Part shown: in pieces, positions 35,558-45,516 of the stretch
How positions within the stretch are numbered: position 1 is the first letter of the stretch
Layout of the letters: the number at the start of each line of letters is the position of its first letter
Assembly (NCBI GenBank): GCA_907163375.1
Contig: CAJQUW010006340.1
Coordinates: 372,001 to 436,000 of the forward strand
DNA: 64,000 nt
Reading direction: 5' to 3'
DNA from: Prostheceraeus crozeri
Lineage: Eukaryota; Platyhelminthes; Polycladida; Euryleptidae
Program-made: the position numbers and the translations under genes
Notes under the pieces: model-generated
What the model was told of the DNA's origin: nothing
Seen by the model: only the letters and a program-made list of their open reading frames with translations
Database searches by the model: none

Positions 35558-35826
35558 CTAGTAGCTTCGCTTTTGCCACAAATAATTCGCAATTTTTTCT
35601 GTTGAGATATTATCTGTAATGTCATGGTAATGTTTCAAAAGAAGGCAATTATTCAACCTTTTTTGAGTCATACTTGATTTCGTGAATGTTTTAACATGCC
35701 TCAACAAAGAGAAGGATCTTTCTGGCGGGCAAGTGGTTATCGGGTTTTCCCTGACTGAACTCATCAGCTGATGGAACAGCCAGCCTGCGATATTTCGCAA
35801 AGAGCAATAGGCTACTCTAAATGGGA
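35558..35826 (-). pseudogene. hAT transposase carboxy-terminal dimerisation region (fragment)
   Basis: The minus strand reads SLRNIAGWLFHQLMSS then CPPERSFSLLRHVKTFTKSS followed by MTQKRLNNCLLLKHYHD and ends at a stop at 35558. The ERSFS.L...KT..RS.M.Q.RL pattern is the conserved hAT dimerisation motif. Only this carboxy-terminal part is present; the DDE core is missing. The 5' side may extend to about 36015, where the minus strand reads CAGCGGTGGTGGAAGG, a plausible hAT end, but a matching opposite end was not found. Confidence 0.7.
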
Positions 35827-38240
35827 CGTTCTAAACATAATCTCGATTGCCACTTCTGCAAAATTCCTTTCTTCACCTCAACCTCTATTATACATCATGG
35901 ACAGTTTTGACTTCTCCCGGCATTGAATAACTGGATGGGCTAGTTAAGGATTAGCCCGTCATTTTAAAAGTGGGGAGGGCTTTTAAGCCCCTAAAGCCTC
36001 ACCTTCCACCACCGCTGATCAAATATCACATGCATAGCTGTTACGCTTACATTTCTAAATTTGATGTTCTCTCTTGCGAAAAATCATTCAAATTGATAAC
36101 AATTAAACCTCTATAATAAGTACCCCTATATCTTCCCAATTAATAGGACACTCGGTTGAAAAATCATGCATTTTGCTATCACAAATTTGACAGGAAATTC
36201 GATTTTGATCGATATTGGGCCTTCGCAGATTCGTCCAATAACTGGGTTAAAAGCATTCACATACACGCCAACCTGCTCAAATTTCCTGACTTCGTGGCAT
36301 TTCTTATACGTAAACCTAGCAAACCTTTCTGAGATTGCCCTACCTGGGTGACCCGCTTGTCAACCTTACTATTTGATGCAGTAGGCTACATTCACATGGG
36401 TCAAACACATGTAAATGCACATCATTCTGATATGAAGGAAATGAAGGAGTACATTCCCACTCATCTTTAACAAAGTGACCACAGCCACGTGGACATATTT
36501 TCTAAAAGCCCATGATATGGAGAGACAAAGGTATTTTTATGGGCCTAAGGCATTTGCATGTGGCCTTCATAAAGTTACATGTGCATTTCCTCTCCTTGCT
36601 CAGTTTGGATTAAATAGAAGGATGACAAATGATGCCTTTTCTGAATCATAATTCTAGTCAGATGTTGTATTTAGAATATAGTTAATAAATAGTCAATAGT
36701 TAATGCTGCATTTAAGAATTTCAGAGAAAAGTATGTCAGCAACATCCTTATCACCATGTATTCGCCGGTTGAATACTTTAGTCGGCCCACATTATGTCGA
36801 GAAGAATGCCCGCGAGGGTTGCATAAACGATGGTGGAAGAGAGGAAGAGATCGAAATACATATGCCTCTTTCGCAACTATACGGGTATATGCCTGTATTC
36901 AAACAGTTGCTTTTAAAACTACCAAGTACTTGCGTCACGTCATCAAGAAAGTTTTCACACTAATTCGATTTGAAGCACTGCTGCAGACTGGTGGCCCACA
37001 GAGATACATTGCCTTGTCTTCGTGTTGAGGTCTACAGATGACATTCCTCAGTACTGATGGTCACGACAAGAACTAGTCTCGAGGTGCAAGAAGATCATTT
37101 TTCCATTGAACGTAGGTGAAATCTAAGTTTGAATTCTGACGAACCAGTAGATTGATACCGCACGTTTCATATTGATTGAAGTGTATACACGTATCAGAAA
37201 TATAAAAACAGGCTTGCTGAATATTGCAGCAGCGTAGTGAGTGCATGGTTAAACATGTTTAGAATACGAAATTAGAATGGCTATCACAGACGCTTTAGGG
37301 GTGCGAAGATATAGAATATATGAAATATATAAAATAATACATGTGAGCTTACAGCAAATACATTATTTACGAACTTTCAATGCGCGGTGTTGTCAAGCCC
37401 AAAATGAAATAGCCAATAACCACAAGTATCTTTTATTTGTAATATTATGTGAATTGAGTACGATTTTGATAAAAAATCAAAACTTTATGCTCCTATCATA
37501 TAGTTCTCATAAGATTATAATCAAAATATTAAACACATATTCAGCATTACCAGAAGACCACGTTTTGTATTATTTACCCAAGGTCGACCTAAAACCATGG
37601 TCCACTCTTGGACACCACATGAAACGTACGTACAGTCAGAAAATTTAGATCGTGAGGAGTCGGACGGTGTGAATAATACTTCCATTTGATGAACATATCA
37701 CATAGGAAAAGTGAGTGAAAGATAAGCACTTTTCCCTTGGCAGGCATGCCTGCAATCTGACCTTTGAAGTTCGTGTGTTCGCTTATGCCAGCTACTTCTG
37801 CAATGCGCGTGTAGCTAATCACGCAAGCCTAAAGCCTGGTTCACACAGAGCGCAGTCGGCAGTTAGCAGTTTGATGCTTGCAGTCAGAGTTGGAAAAGTC
37901 GGAATTGGAATTGACGATATTCAAATCTAATGGAATTGGAATTGGAATTGACCTTGATAAACCTCAATTCCACTTTTTCGATAGACCTGTGATAAATCTA
38001 TTTGTAGAAAAATTGAAATCGCAACGTACAATCACAACAATTAACAATATTAATTTTTAAGACTATAGTTATATAGATAGGCTACGATACGCAACGATAA
38101 AAGAAAAACTTTAAACTTACAGTTCACTTCTTAATGTTGACTTCACTTCAATTCGATCGGACTCATTTATACCAAAATAATATCATAAATATCAGTGTCA
38201 CTTATACCGTCAATCTTCAATTGCGCTCGCTGATGTGTTG
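35827..38240. other. Non-coding DNA with a GGAATT repeat block
   Basis: No gene is supported. Frames of 60-123 codons have no domain. A block of GGAATT repeats lies at 37898-37955. The phrase AGCCTGGTTCACACAGAG near 37831 looks like dispersed repeat sequence. Confidence 0.4.
37898..37955 (+). repeat. GGAATT repeat block
   Basis: GGAATTGGAATTG phrases recur here and, in the same orientation, at 59402-59480 beyond the hAT/Polinton nest. The two blocks may be parts of one older element split by the hAT insertion, or independent simple repeats. Confidence 0.5.
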
Positions 38241-38416
38241 CTGTATACCAGGGATGCGCAACCTGCGGCCGTAGCAGAGGCAAAGTGCGGCCGTGACAAT
38301 GAGAAGCAAATGAAAAAGAATATTGTACATGTATATTGCAAATATTTCTGGAGTTCAAGGCAATCGGAAAACAATCGTCATAGCATACTAGTCATCTTCT
38401 AACTGTTCCTTCACTT

Positions 38417-38767
38417 GAAGACGTTCCTTTCTGTCACATTGCTACAGTCTTTGATGCGCTCAACCACGAATTTAGTGTGCGTTTCAACGACTTCAACGCA
38501 CTTGCTCCTAAAATAAAGCTCGCTGCCTCGCCGCACCTGATCCAGATAGAAGAGGTTCCATTCGAACTTCAAATGGAAGTGATCGAGTCGAAGGCGAATG
38601 ATTGTCTTGTGAAGCAGTTCGAAAGTGATGGTATTTTACATGAAATATGGAAATCAGCTGTGAAATATCCAAGATTGCGAGAGTTGTCCTAAAACGTTTC
38701 AGTTCTATTTGGAAGCACATACGCCTGCGAGGCAGCGTTCTATAAATTAAATTTCATAAGGAACAAG
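38417..38767 (+). pseudogene. hAT transposase carboxy-terminal exon, 5' piece
   Basis: The plus strand reads ALNHEFSVRFNDFNAL, then VPFELQMEVIESKANDCLV and HEIWKSAVKYPRL, and after a small frame change VLFGSTYACEAAFYKLNF and IRNK up to the Polinton border. This matches the E-F..RF.DF...P..LQ.E.I....L...F....FGSTY.CE..FS.MN series found at the end of hAT transposases of the GTF2IRD2/ZBED-like group. The dead state is shown by the frame change and the missing amino-terminal two thirds. The reading resumes at 57913 beyond the Polinton. Confidence 0.8.
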
Positions 38768-39108
38768 AGTAGTGAAAACTGTGCCCTACTTGCGACGGAT
38801 AGGTACATGGATAGGTACATGTAAAATTTAGTGTTATCAATAGGTACATGGATAGGTACATGTATAATTTAGTGTTATCAATAGGAACATGGATAGGTAC
38901 ATGTATAATTCAGTGTTATGAATAGGAACTTGTATGAGATCTGTTTTACTGGATAGGTACATGTGCTTGGTACACTCGGTTGAGTACACTATGTTTCGGA
39001 ACGTCTATGATCGAACTTGTGTGGTTTGGTTCTGAGCACTTGGGTACGTACCGATAGACGTCCGTTGTTTGATTTTGAATGGGTTTGCTCAATTGCGACT
39101 ATTGTGAC
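38768..39108 (+). repeat. Left terminal inverted repeat of the Polinton
   Basis: It starts AGTAGTGAAAACTGTGCCCT and matches the inverse of 57572-57912 over 341 bp with six substitutions and no gap by my count. Its outer half contains three to four imperfect 45-bp tandem units built on GGATAGGTACATG...AATTTAGTGTTATCAAT. Polintons are thought to start protein-primed replication at such ends. Confidence 0.92.
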
Positions 39109-39192
39109 TATTGAAACCATTGTAATCAAGATGACACATTGATTTTCCTTTTACGCAGACAAACTAAGCTATAAATATGAGATAGTTGTTTG

Positions 39193-39702
39193 ATGACATA
39201 CATAATGATGACTAGTATCCCAACGTCGTGGGTTGTCGCAAGAGACCTTGGATATTCGTTCAAAGCTATAGAAACTGTAACAAATCTCAGTGAAAATATC
39301 AACGCTGGTGATTTAGTTGATCGACTAATGGATCTAGATGAGCATGCAATGAATCACAATTTGGATCGCAGGTGGATAGAGGATTTCTCCATGCTACACT
39401 GCAATGATAGTGAAATTAGGAGGATCAAACTGGAACGATATGGAAAGAAGGAGACATCTGACAGTGCTTTAATAAAAAGTTCTCCCAATAAAAGTGACTT
39501 CAGAAGGAAATTAGAAGAAGAGACATTTAAATTATTATGTGAACGGAACTGCGTTAAATGTTTTAAACAGGAACGATCCCTTCTCTTTTTGCCATGTTCT
39601 CATAGCGTTATGTGTTCTACATGTTACGTACCTCTTGAAACTTCATCTTGTCCCCTTTGTGATGAAGAAGTATCTTCAACAATCACTGTATATCGTGCAT
39701 GA
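39193..39702 (+). CDS. IAP-like UBA-RING protein (Polinton cargo)
   Basis: The product is about 169 residues. Residues 12-50 (VVARDLGYSFKAIETV through AGDLVDRLMDLDE) resemble the UBA domain of cellular IAPs. The carboxy terminus (about 118-169) is a RING finger: CVKCFKQERSLLFLPCSH, then MCSTCY and CPLCDEEV, ending STITVYRA, very like the C-terminal RING of inhibitor-of-apoptosis proteins, which ends with a similar short beta tail. No BIR domain is present. A RING of this kind would act as a ubiquitin ligase, so a role against host cell death or immune signalling is plausible but inferred. I chose the ATG at 39193, about 16 bases after CTATAAATA (39169-39177). Reads as one frame. Confidence 0.8.
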   Translation: MTYIMMTSIPTSWVVARDLGYSFKAIETVTNLSENINAGDLVDRLMDLDEHAMNHNLDRRWIEDFSMLHCNDSEIRRIKLERYGKKETSDSALIKSSPNKSDFRRKLEEETFKLLCERNCVKCFKQERSLLFLPCSHSVMCSTCYVPLETSSCPLCDEEVSSTITVYRA

Positions 39703-39765
39703 TGAGTCATCATGCAGGTCTGTGATTGGTCACTATTGTGTCTTTGTTTGACTTTCTATATAAGG
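39701..39765 (+). promoter_or_regulatory. Promoter of the 207-codon gene: bZIP site, CCAAT, TATA
   Basis: GATGAGTCATC (39701-39711) is an AP-1/bZIP-type site, GATTGG (39724-39729) is an inverse CCAAT box, and TATATAAGG (39757-39765) is a TATA box 47 bases before the ATG at 39812. The same set recurs before other genes in this element. Confidence 0.6.
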
Positions 39766-39811
39766 AGGACATTGTACCGTTCTATTTCAAGCATAATTTG
39801 AGGCTAATACA

Positions 39812-40435
39812 ATGTCAATCAGCATGTCGTTCACTACCAACATTCCCATTTCAATAATTTACCGAAGTCAACTCTTCACCGGCAATATATTCTATTCTGC
39901 CGTAAATATAACTGGCTATAAAGCGGATTTGGTGGATCTGATGGAGGAAATAGTGATGTATTTCCGCTGCGGAGAGGACGTTGTGGTGCAGAGAATGTTA
40001 ATGAGAGTCGTGAACAACGCTCTTACACGAGTTGCAAGATTTTGGCTCAATGAAGTATTTCGCCCACTAGCTCAAACGGAGATTGTACCGGAATACTCTC
40101 GCTGTTGGTGCAGCAGTATCCAACGGAAACTCAACACATGTCTCCATGACATTATCACCTCCAGCTACTTTGACGAGAAGGGTGACAAATGTAAATTGGA
40201 CTTGTTCAGTGGACCGCCATCAGTAAGCATCAATGTGGCTGCTCAAGGACATTCTGAGGTAATCAGTTTGCGGGCATACTATGCCAATATTCTAAAGACT
40301 TTCCATTCAAAGCCCTGCTGTATGTGCTGTCCAATTTCAAAACATCTAATGAAAGACATTGAGCAGCTCATAACTGCTACAAATCAGACTCTAGCCGATG
40401 TGAGTGTATATCAGTTTCCCTCTACAACTTGTTAA
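39812..40435 (+). CDS. Unrecognised 207-residue Polinton protein
   Basis: One uninterrupted frame from an ATG 47 bases after a TATA box. It has no signal peptide or clear membrane segment. Helical-looking segments dominate (LVDLMEEIVMYFRCG, MLMRVVNNALTRVARFW), and there are two cysteine clusters (SRCWCSS and KPCCMCCP). I do not recognise a family. Its place next to the UBA-RING gene at the left end suggests an accessory, perhaps host-directed, role rather than a virion part. Confidence 0.6.
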   Translation: MSISMSFTTNIPISIIYRSQLFTGNIFYSAVNITGYKADLVDLMEEIVMYFRCGEDVVVQRMLMRVVNNALTRVARFWLNEVFRPLAQTEIVPEYSRCWCSSIQRKLNTCLHDIITSSYFDEKGDKCKLDLFSGPPSVSINVAAQGHSEVISLRAYYANILKTFHSKPCCMCCPISKHLMKDIEQLITATNQTLADVSVYQFPSTTC

Positions 40436-40563
40436 GTGTTTTATGTAATTTTATAAGTACCAGCAACAAACTCTGTGTGAATGCTTGTAAACGCTTGAAT
40501 ATAATGTTGTAAGTACTAAGCAAAAATTGTAATTGTTTTATCTATTTCCATATTAGAATAAAA

Positions 40564-40956
40564 ATGTCTGTAAAACGGAAGGCATCTTCTCGTCAATCGA
40601 AACGGTCCTTCAAACCTTCAAGTCAGTTTAAAAAGGCGTTGCGAAAGTTAAACAGGATACATGATAATAAGAAGAAGTGTAAATTGATTCAAAATTCAAG
40701 TGATGATTTCATTCGTGATTTAGCTTTTGCAATACACAAATGTCTACCTATTTACTAGCCTCTATTGAATGCTGGCTCTTTGAATAGCATAAAAAAGTTT
40801 TCAAATCCAAGGAGTAGTGATAAGAAAAGGCGAAACTTAATTCAGCGCGGTGGTGATGGGTTTCTTAGTATGTTAAATGATATTGGAAACAGTATTAATG
40901 GTGTAATCAATAGTCCGCTTGGAAGGATTGCAGCAACTGCTGCAATGTTAATATAA
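40564..40956 (+). CDS. Small basic Polinton virion-type protein region
   Basis: The first part is strongly basic (KRKASSRQSKRSFKP and KKALRKLNR). The region then ends with KKRRNLIQRGGDGFLSMLND and a glycine- and alanine-rich hydrophobic tail (GRIAATAAMLI). Small proteins with a basic stretch, an RGG-type protease-like site and a hydrophobic tail are common in Polintons and are compared with adenovirus core or membrane-active proteins. The function is inferred from that likeness only. The region is part of the broken element. Confidence 0.5.
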
Positions 40957-40997
40957 GGTTAGCGAATCATAAAGTGACACGTCATCACTTTGATTGA

Positions 40998-41023
40998 TGA
41001 GTCATATATAGGTGTATATAAGG
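40998..41023 (+). promoter_or_regulatory. bZIP site and TATA box before the ATPase region
   Basis: TGAGTCA (40998-41004) is followed by TATATAAGG (41015-41023) and then AAGAC, closely matching the arrangement TATATAAGGAGGAC at 39757. The preceding context GATGAGTCAT is also shared with 39701. Confidence 0.55.
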
Positions 41024-41034
41024 AAGACGCTTTA

Positions 41035-41415
41035 ATGATATTTTACCACTTTCAAGTGACAATTCATTTGCGCTGGTTGTTCATTCAAACTGCACATCAT
41101 AGGGAAGCTTTTATTATCTACATCACCCAAAACATCTTCGATGGAGGGAAAGAGCAAAGAACTAGAAGTTTGAATACACATTATTTGGCAATATTTAAAA
41201 ATCCAAGAGATAGCAGTCAGATACATCATCTCAGTAGACAGATATTACCTCAACAACCTAAAGTACTTTCAAAAATATATGAAGATGTAACAAAGAAACC
41301 ACATGGCTATCTATTTATTGATCTAACCCAGGAATGTCCGGAGCGACTTCGATTTCGAACAAATATCATACCTAATTCCGCTGAACCAATGACAGTTTTC
41401 TCGGTTCACAGTTAG
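41035..41415 (+). CDS. Packaging ATPase (FtsK/HerA-type) region of the Polinton
   Basis: The sequence IIYITQNIFDGGKEQRTRS, then LNTHYLAIFKNPRDSSQI and KPHGYLFIDLTQECPERL with LRFRTNIIP, matches the carboxy-terminal half of the Polinton genome-packaging ATPase, including the Q-N-x-F segment and the FKNPRD region. In an active virus-like element this enzyme would pump DNA into capsids. It lies in the usual place upstream of the integrase. Only this part is recognised here. Confidence 0.75.
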   Translation: MIFYHFQVTIHLRWLFIQTAHHREAFIIYITQNIFDGGKEQRTRSLNTHYLAIFKNPRDSSQIHHLSRQILPQQPKVLSKIYEDVTKKPHGYLFIDLTQECPERLRFRTNIIPNSAEPMTVFSVHS

Positions 41416-41453
41416 TTTTAAGCAATGTACTTTGTTGCCTATTATTTTCAAAC

Positions 41454-42104
41454 ATGTCGTATTCAAGGATGGTAGTCATTCCTCAAGAGGAGTATGTACA
41501 ATTGACTACATTACAAAGTGCACAGGAAGTCAAAAATATAGATCAACCTATTACGAATCAACTTAAGGAACTAACACAAAAGGATATGGAAATTCAGAAG
41601 ATTAAGGATCCCTATCGACGAATGCAGTTAGCAGATGAAAACATCGATGTTAGGCGACAGATTCGTGACAAGTTGCGACGATTTATAACCTTGTCAACAC
41701 CTCGACCATATCGTGTGCGCGCTGAGCGATTATTTGACTTCATTGATCCACATGTGAAGTTCAATGAGAGAGGAGACACAATAGATGAAACAACTGGTGA
41801 TGTTATTAGAAATAATCACATAGATGACCTTCTGCAATATGCTGTTAGAGATGTAAGGCGAAAACTAGGTGTACCACAAGGGTGGTCATATTTTCAGAAA
41901 ATTTTATCTGATCAAAATGTACCTCACAATATTATTGGAGGACCGACTGTGAATGAATTGGATAAGGGTCACTTACAAGATGGATCAAAGAGTAAAACAC
42001 CCACGATGGCGGTCAAGCGAGAGCTTCATGATCCCGATGATCTGCAACCAAAAAGAGCTACTAGGCGCTCAATGCGTGTTGCGAAGGAGTATAGTAAATA
42101 TTAA
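41454..42104 (+). CDS. Conserved Polinton protein of unknown function, 216 residues
   Basis: One open frame starts MSYSRMVVIPQEEY and has a charged, coiled-coil-like amino half (about residues 20-80, rich in Q, E, K and D), a middle section (YRVRAERLFDFIDPHV; DDLLQYAVRDVRRKLG) and a basic tail (KRATRRSMRVAKEYSK). A protein of this style commonly lies directly before the integrase in Polintons. No enzyme motif is seen. A structural or DNA-binding role in the particle is possible. Confidence 0.55.
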   Translation: MSYSRMVVIPQEEYVQLTTLQSAQEVKNIDQPITNQLKELTQKDMEIQKIKDPYRRMQLADENIDVRRQIRDKLRRFITLSTPRPYRVRAERLFDFIDPHVKFNERGDTIDETTGDVIRNNHIDDLLQYAVRDVRRKLGVPQGWSYFQKILSDQNVPHNIIGGPTVNELDKGHLQDGSKSKTPTMAVKRELHDPDDLQPKRATRRSMRVAKEYSKY

Positions 42105-42271
42105 GCAAATATGAATTAAGCCTTGCCTCTCTCATATCATGTCGTTACAAAAATTTTGCTGTTGTTTGAAATCTGCGCTCGAAGGTAAAGCAGAAGAGGG
42201 CATAGAGGTTGATATCAATTGTGTTAGCAGTTGCTGTGCGAGTAATACGCGTGCAAATCAGAACAAAGACG

Positions 42272-43360
42272 ATGAGTACAGCCGTAAAGCTGAGGAAGAT
42301 TTATTACGACTTAAATCATCCCGCAAGTTTCAGTCGTCCGGAGGTTCTAGCTCGTGCAGCAGGTGTGGGAATAGAGAAAGTCAAGAAGTGGATGAGGAGT
42401 CAACCGACTTACACTCTTCACAAAAATGCGAGAAAGCGGTTTCCAACAAGAAAATATGTTGTTAACAATATAGATAGTCAATGGCAAGCGGACTTGGCTG
42501 ACATGCAACAGATATCACAATACAATGATGGCTATAAAAACATCTTAACCGTAATAGATATTTTATCTCGCTATGCTTGGGCACGTGCGTTGAAATCTAA
42601 ACGAGGACCAGAAGTTGAAGCGGCTTTTCAGAGCATTTTCGATGAGGGGCGTGTTCCGCAAAGAATACAGACCGATTAAGGGAAGGAATTCGAAAACTCT
42701 CATGTTCGAAGTCTCCTTAAAAGTCATAATGTGGAATTGTTTAGCGTCAAAAGTGCTTATAAAGCTGCCATGGTTGAGAGGTTCAATCGCACATTGAAGA
42801 CAAAAATATGGCGCTATTTCACTGCAAAAAATACACATGTTTGGGTAGGTGAGCTGCAGAAATTTGTTAAGAATTACAATGAAAGCTACCATCGAATCAT
42901 TAAGATGAAACCAGTTGATGTTACCCCAGATAATGCGATGGATGTATGGCTTCGATTGTATGATAAGAAAGCGAAAAACATTTCCAATGAAAAGAAAATT
43001 AATGTTGGTGATAGAGTTCGGATTTCAAAGGTTAAGTCTACATTTGAGAAGGGGTATCTACCTAATTGGACTGAAGAAGATTTTTTTGTAGATGATGTAG
43101 ATAGAAAATTTAAACCCAGCATGTATAAATTAATAGATTACCATGGCAATCCAATTGAAGGGAAATTTTACTCTTATGAATTGCAAGTAGTAGACAGAAG
43201 TGAAGAGGTGTATATGATTGACAAAATAATTAGGAGGAAAGGTCATGGCAATCAAAGGAAATATCTAGTTAAATGGAAAGGATATCCTGATTCATTCAAT
43301 AGCTGGATAACGCACCAGGATCTACAAAATGTGGAGGTGGGAGACACTCGTAACTTTTAA
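42272..43360 (+). CDS. Retrovirus-like integrase with chromodomain (Polinton INT)
   Basis: An amino-terminal helix-turn-helix-like part (SFSRPEVLARAAGVGIEKV) precedes the catalytic core (QWQADLADMQQ, LTVIDILSRYAWARAL, and a distal E-region), then a basic domain, and finally a chromodomain near the end (EVYMIDKIIRRKG, YLVKWKGYPDSFNSWI). This layout is that of Polinton integrases, which insert the element and give 6-bp target duplications such as the one seen here. It is one of the broken genes of the element. Confidence 0.85.
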
Positions 43361-43400
43361 GCTAATATAGCATGTGACTTCTTCCATATATGAATTTAAC

Positions 43401-44980
43401 ATGTCTACTAACTTCAACATCATTCTTCCAAGCAATAGCAACCCCAAGATATTCCCAAGTAACAAACCATCTCTCTACTCTGTTGAATTCGCTAATCCAA
43501 TTACTCTGCATGGACCCCATGAAGTTACTCTAACTGAAATTACTTATTACAACGATATCAGTTTGCCAAAGAACAACTATTTTGAATTACATAAAAAAGT
43601 GCGAGAGAAGGATGATTGCTTTCGCATATTTCAAAATAGTCTACATGGTACATGGGCTTTTCATCATCTAACTTTACATCCTTTTTCAACATCTTTACCA
43701 TCGTCCAAAACATGATTAAAATTCAAAAGGCATTTGCAACGTCAACTTTTGATTCTAAGGTTCCCACAATGAGCTTGCAAGATACAGAAAAGGAAATCGG
43801 TAGAATGTTTGAACGAATAAATGATCTCTTCAAGCTGACTTTGAATAAATTCTACAAACCAGTCATAAAGAGGTCAACAAAATTGATGAAGGAAGGGAAG
43901 CATGTTCTTCTTGTATTAGGTAAGGATTTGAGTCATACTTTTGGGTATTCCAGAACAACTTTCTCATCAAGGTATTGGTACAATGGACGTGGGTGGAATT
44001 CGGAGAGGAAAGTCACTGATTTTCAATGTAGAATTGTGCCATTGTATGCATTACAAAAAAGGAGCATCCGAGTAAAAAATCAATTTGAGGTCATTAGAAG
44101 TGTTGAAGACTTTGCAAGAAAGTTTCAAGGATCAGTGCCAGAAACGTTAATGACTTGTGAATATAAGAAAGAGAAAGTAACTTTGTTTACTGTTGAAACG
44201 GAGGCAGAATTTATTGTTTTTACTAAAGAGACACCATTGGAAAAGTCTGAGTCCGCTGTTATTGAATTCGGATCTGAAATGATTGGGATGTTTAAGGACC
44301 TTGAAAGCTCACCTTGGTTGACAGAATTAAATGATACATTCAAGGTTCAATTGTCCTCTTCTAAACTCAAAGCATCAACAAATGCTTCATGGGATATCCA
44401 CGTATACAGCGAAGACATATTGGGTGATGATTTGTCTACTTCCAGTGAACTTCCAGTGAAAAGAGTTAATTTGAACATTGAAAGCTTGAAAACGCCATCT
44501 GAATTGTGTGCAAAGTTAAATGAGTTTGGTGTAGATTACCTTGATGCAGATGAATATCACTTTTCGTATGACCCACATAAGAAACGCATGATTATAAAGG
44601 TAGGGAATAACTCACTTATCAAGCTGGATAGCGTGTTAACGACCACATTGGGATTCTCAAAATCAACTATTTATGAAGGCACATCAATAAGTGATACAGC
44701 CCCATCACTAGAGCGTGAGATAAGTAACTTGTACGTCTATTGTAACATTATTGAATATACAAGGGTTGGCGACATTGAGGCCCCACTACTGCGCACATTT
44801 CCTCTCTCATCCGTAAGGAAGCAACTAATCAATCGAGAATTTTTTAACACAATGTATCTACCAATCAGCCGAAATTTCATCAATAGAATTGACATATCAA
44901 TTCATGATGACGCAGGAGAAGTAGTACCGTTCTGTGGTGGTGTTACTGTTTTGACCCTACATATTAGGTCACGAGAATAA
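43401..44980 (+). CDS. Penton-like minor capsid protein region
   Basis: The start reads FNIILPSNSNPKIFPSNKPS, then FANPITLHGPHEVTLTEI, and the end reads YVYCNIIEYTRVGDIEAPLLRTF and DISIHDDAGEVVPFCGGV. These opening (LPSN...P.N....) and closing (VYC...VGD...PLLR) signatures are those of the Polinton minor capsid protein that forms pentons. It follows the integrase and precedes the basic protein and major capsid protein, the usual order. The assignment rests on remembered family signatures. It is one of the broken genes. Confidence 0.65.
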
Positions 44981-45023
44981 GGCTTTACGCTATTATGCCT
45001 TCCATAGTTATTCAATAGTCATA

Positions 45024-45506
45024 ATGACAGGCATTTACAGTAGACCATCATATCAGAGCGGTTATCCCGTGTTTGTTGGAGGTAGACGACAAGTTGGAGG
45101 AGGCATATTTGGTGCACTAAGACGTATGGTTCTTCCAACACTCAAAAAGTATGGCGTACCAATCATGAAGCGTGTTGGAAGCAGGGCTTTAGATTTTGGT
45201 GCAAATGTTGCAGCTGATGCGCTTCAAGATGAGGATATCGGTGAATCTATGAAAATGCGCGCGCAGCAATCTGCCATTGACGCATTAGATGATTTAACAA
45301 AGACGAGACGTACAGTTCGGAAGAAGCGTAGGAAGTCAAGACAAGTTGAATCCGGTCGAGTTACTAAGCAAAGACGCAGGAAAAGTAAAAAGCCGACTAG
45401 AGCAGCACGTTCTAAATCTAGACGTCGTGTGAAAGCAAGAAAGCGCAAACGAAATTCCACTGCGACAGGAAACAAGTCAAAACGAAGGAAGACAACATAT
45501 TTGTAG
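45024..45506 (+). CDS. Arginine-rich virion protein (pVI/core-like), 160 residues
   Basis: The amino part contains VGGRRQVGGGIFGALRRMVL, a glycine-rich possible protease-cleavage site followed by an amphipathic helix. A central segment reads DFGANVAADALQDEDIGES, and the last 60 residues are almost entirely lysine and arginine with serine (KKRRKSRQ, RRRKSKKP, KRKRNS). Polintons commonly carry such a protein next to the capsid gene; it is compared with adenovirus pVI (membrane-active helix) and with DNA-condensing core proteins. One clean frame. Confidence 0.7.
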   Translation: MTGIYSRPSYQSGYPVFVGGRRQVGGGIFGALRRMVLPTLKKYGVPIMKRVGSRALDFGANVAADALQDEDIGESMKMRAQQSAIDALDDLTKTRRTVRKKRRKSRQVESGRVTKQRRRKSKKPTRAARSKSRRRVKARKRKRNSTATGNKSKRRKTTYL

Positions 45507-45516
45507 AGCTAATACG

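Noticed and set aside
37277-37648. 123-codon plus-strand frame
   Set aside because: No domain and biased composition; flanks show no gene signals.
45224-45475. Minus-strand 83-codon frame opposite the arginine-rich gene
   Set aside because: A shadow of the lysine- and arginine-rich coding strand.
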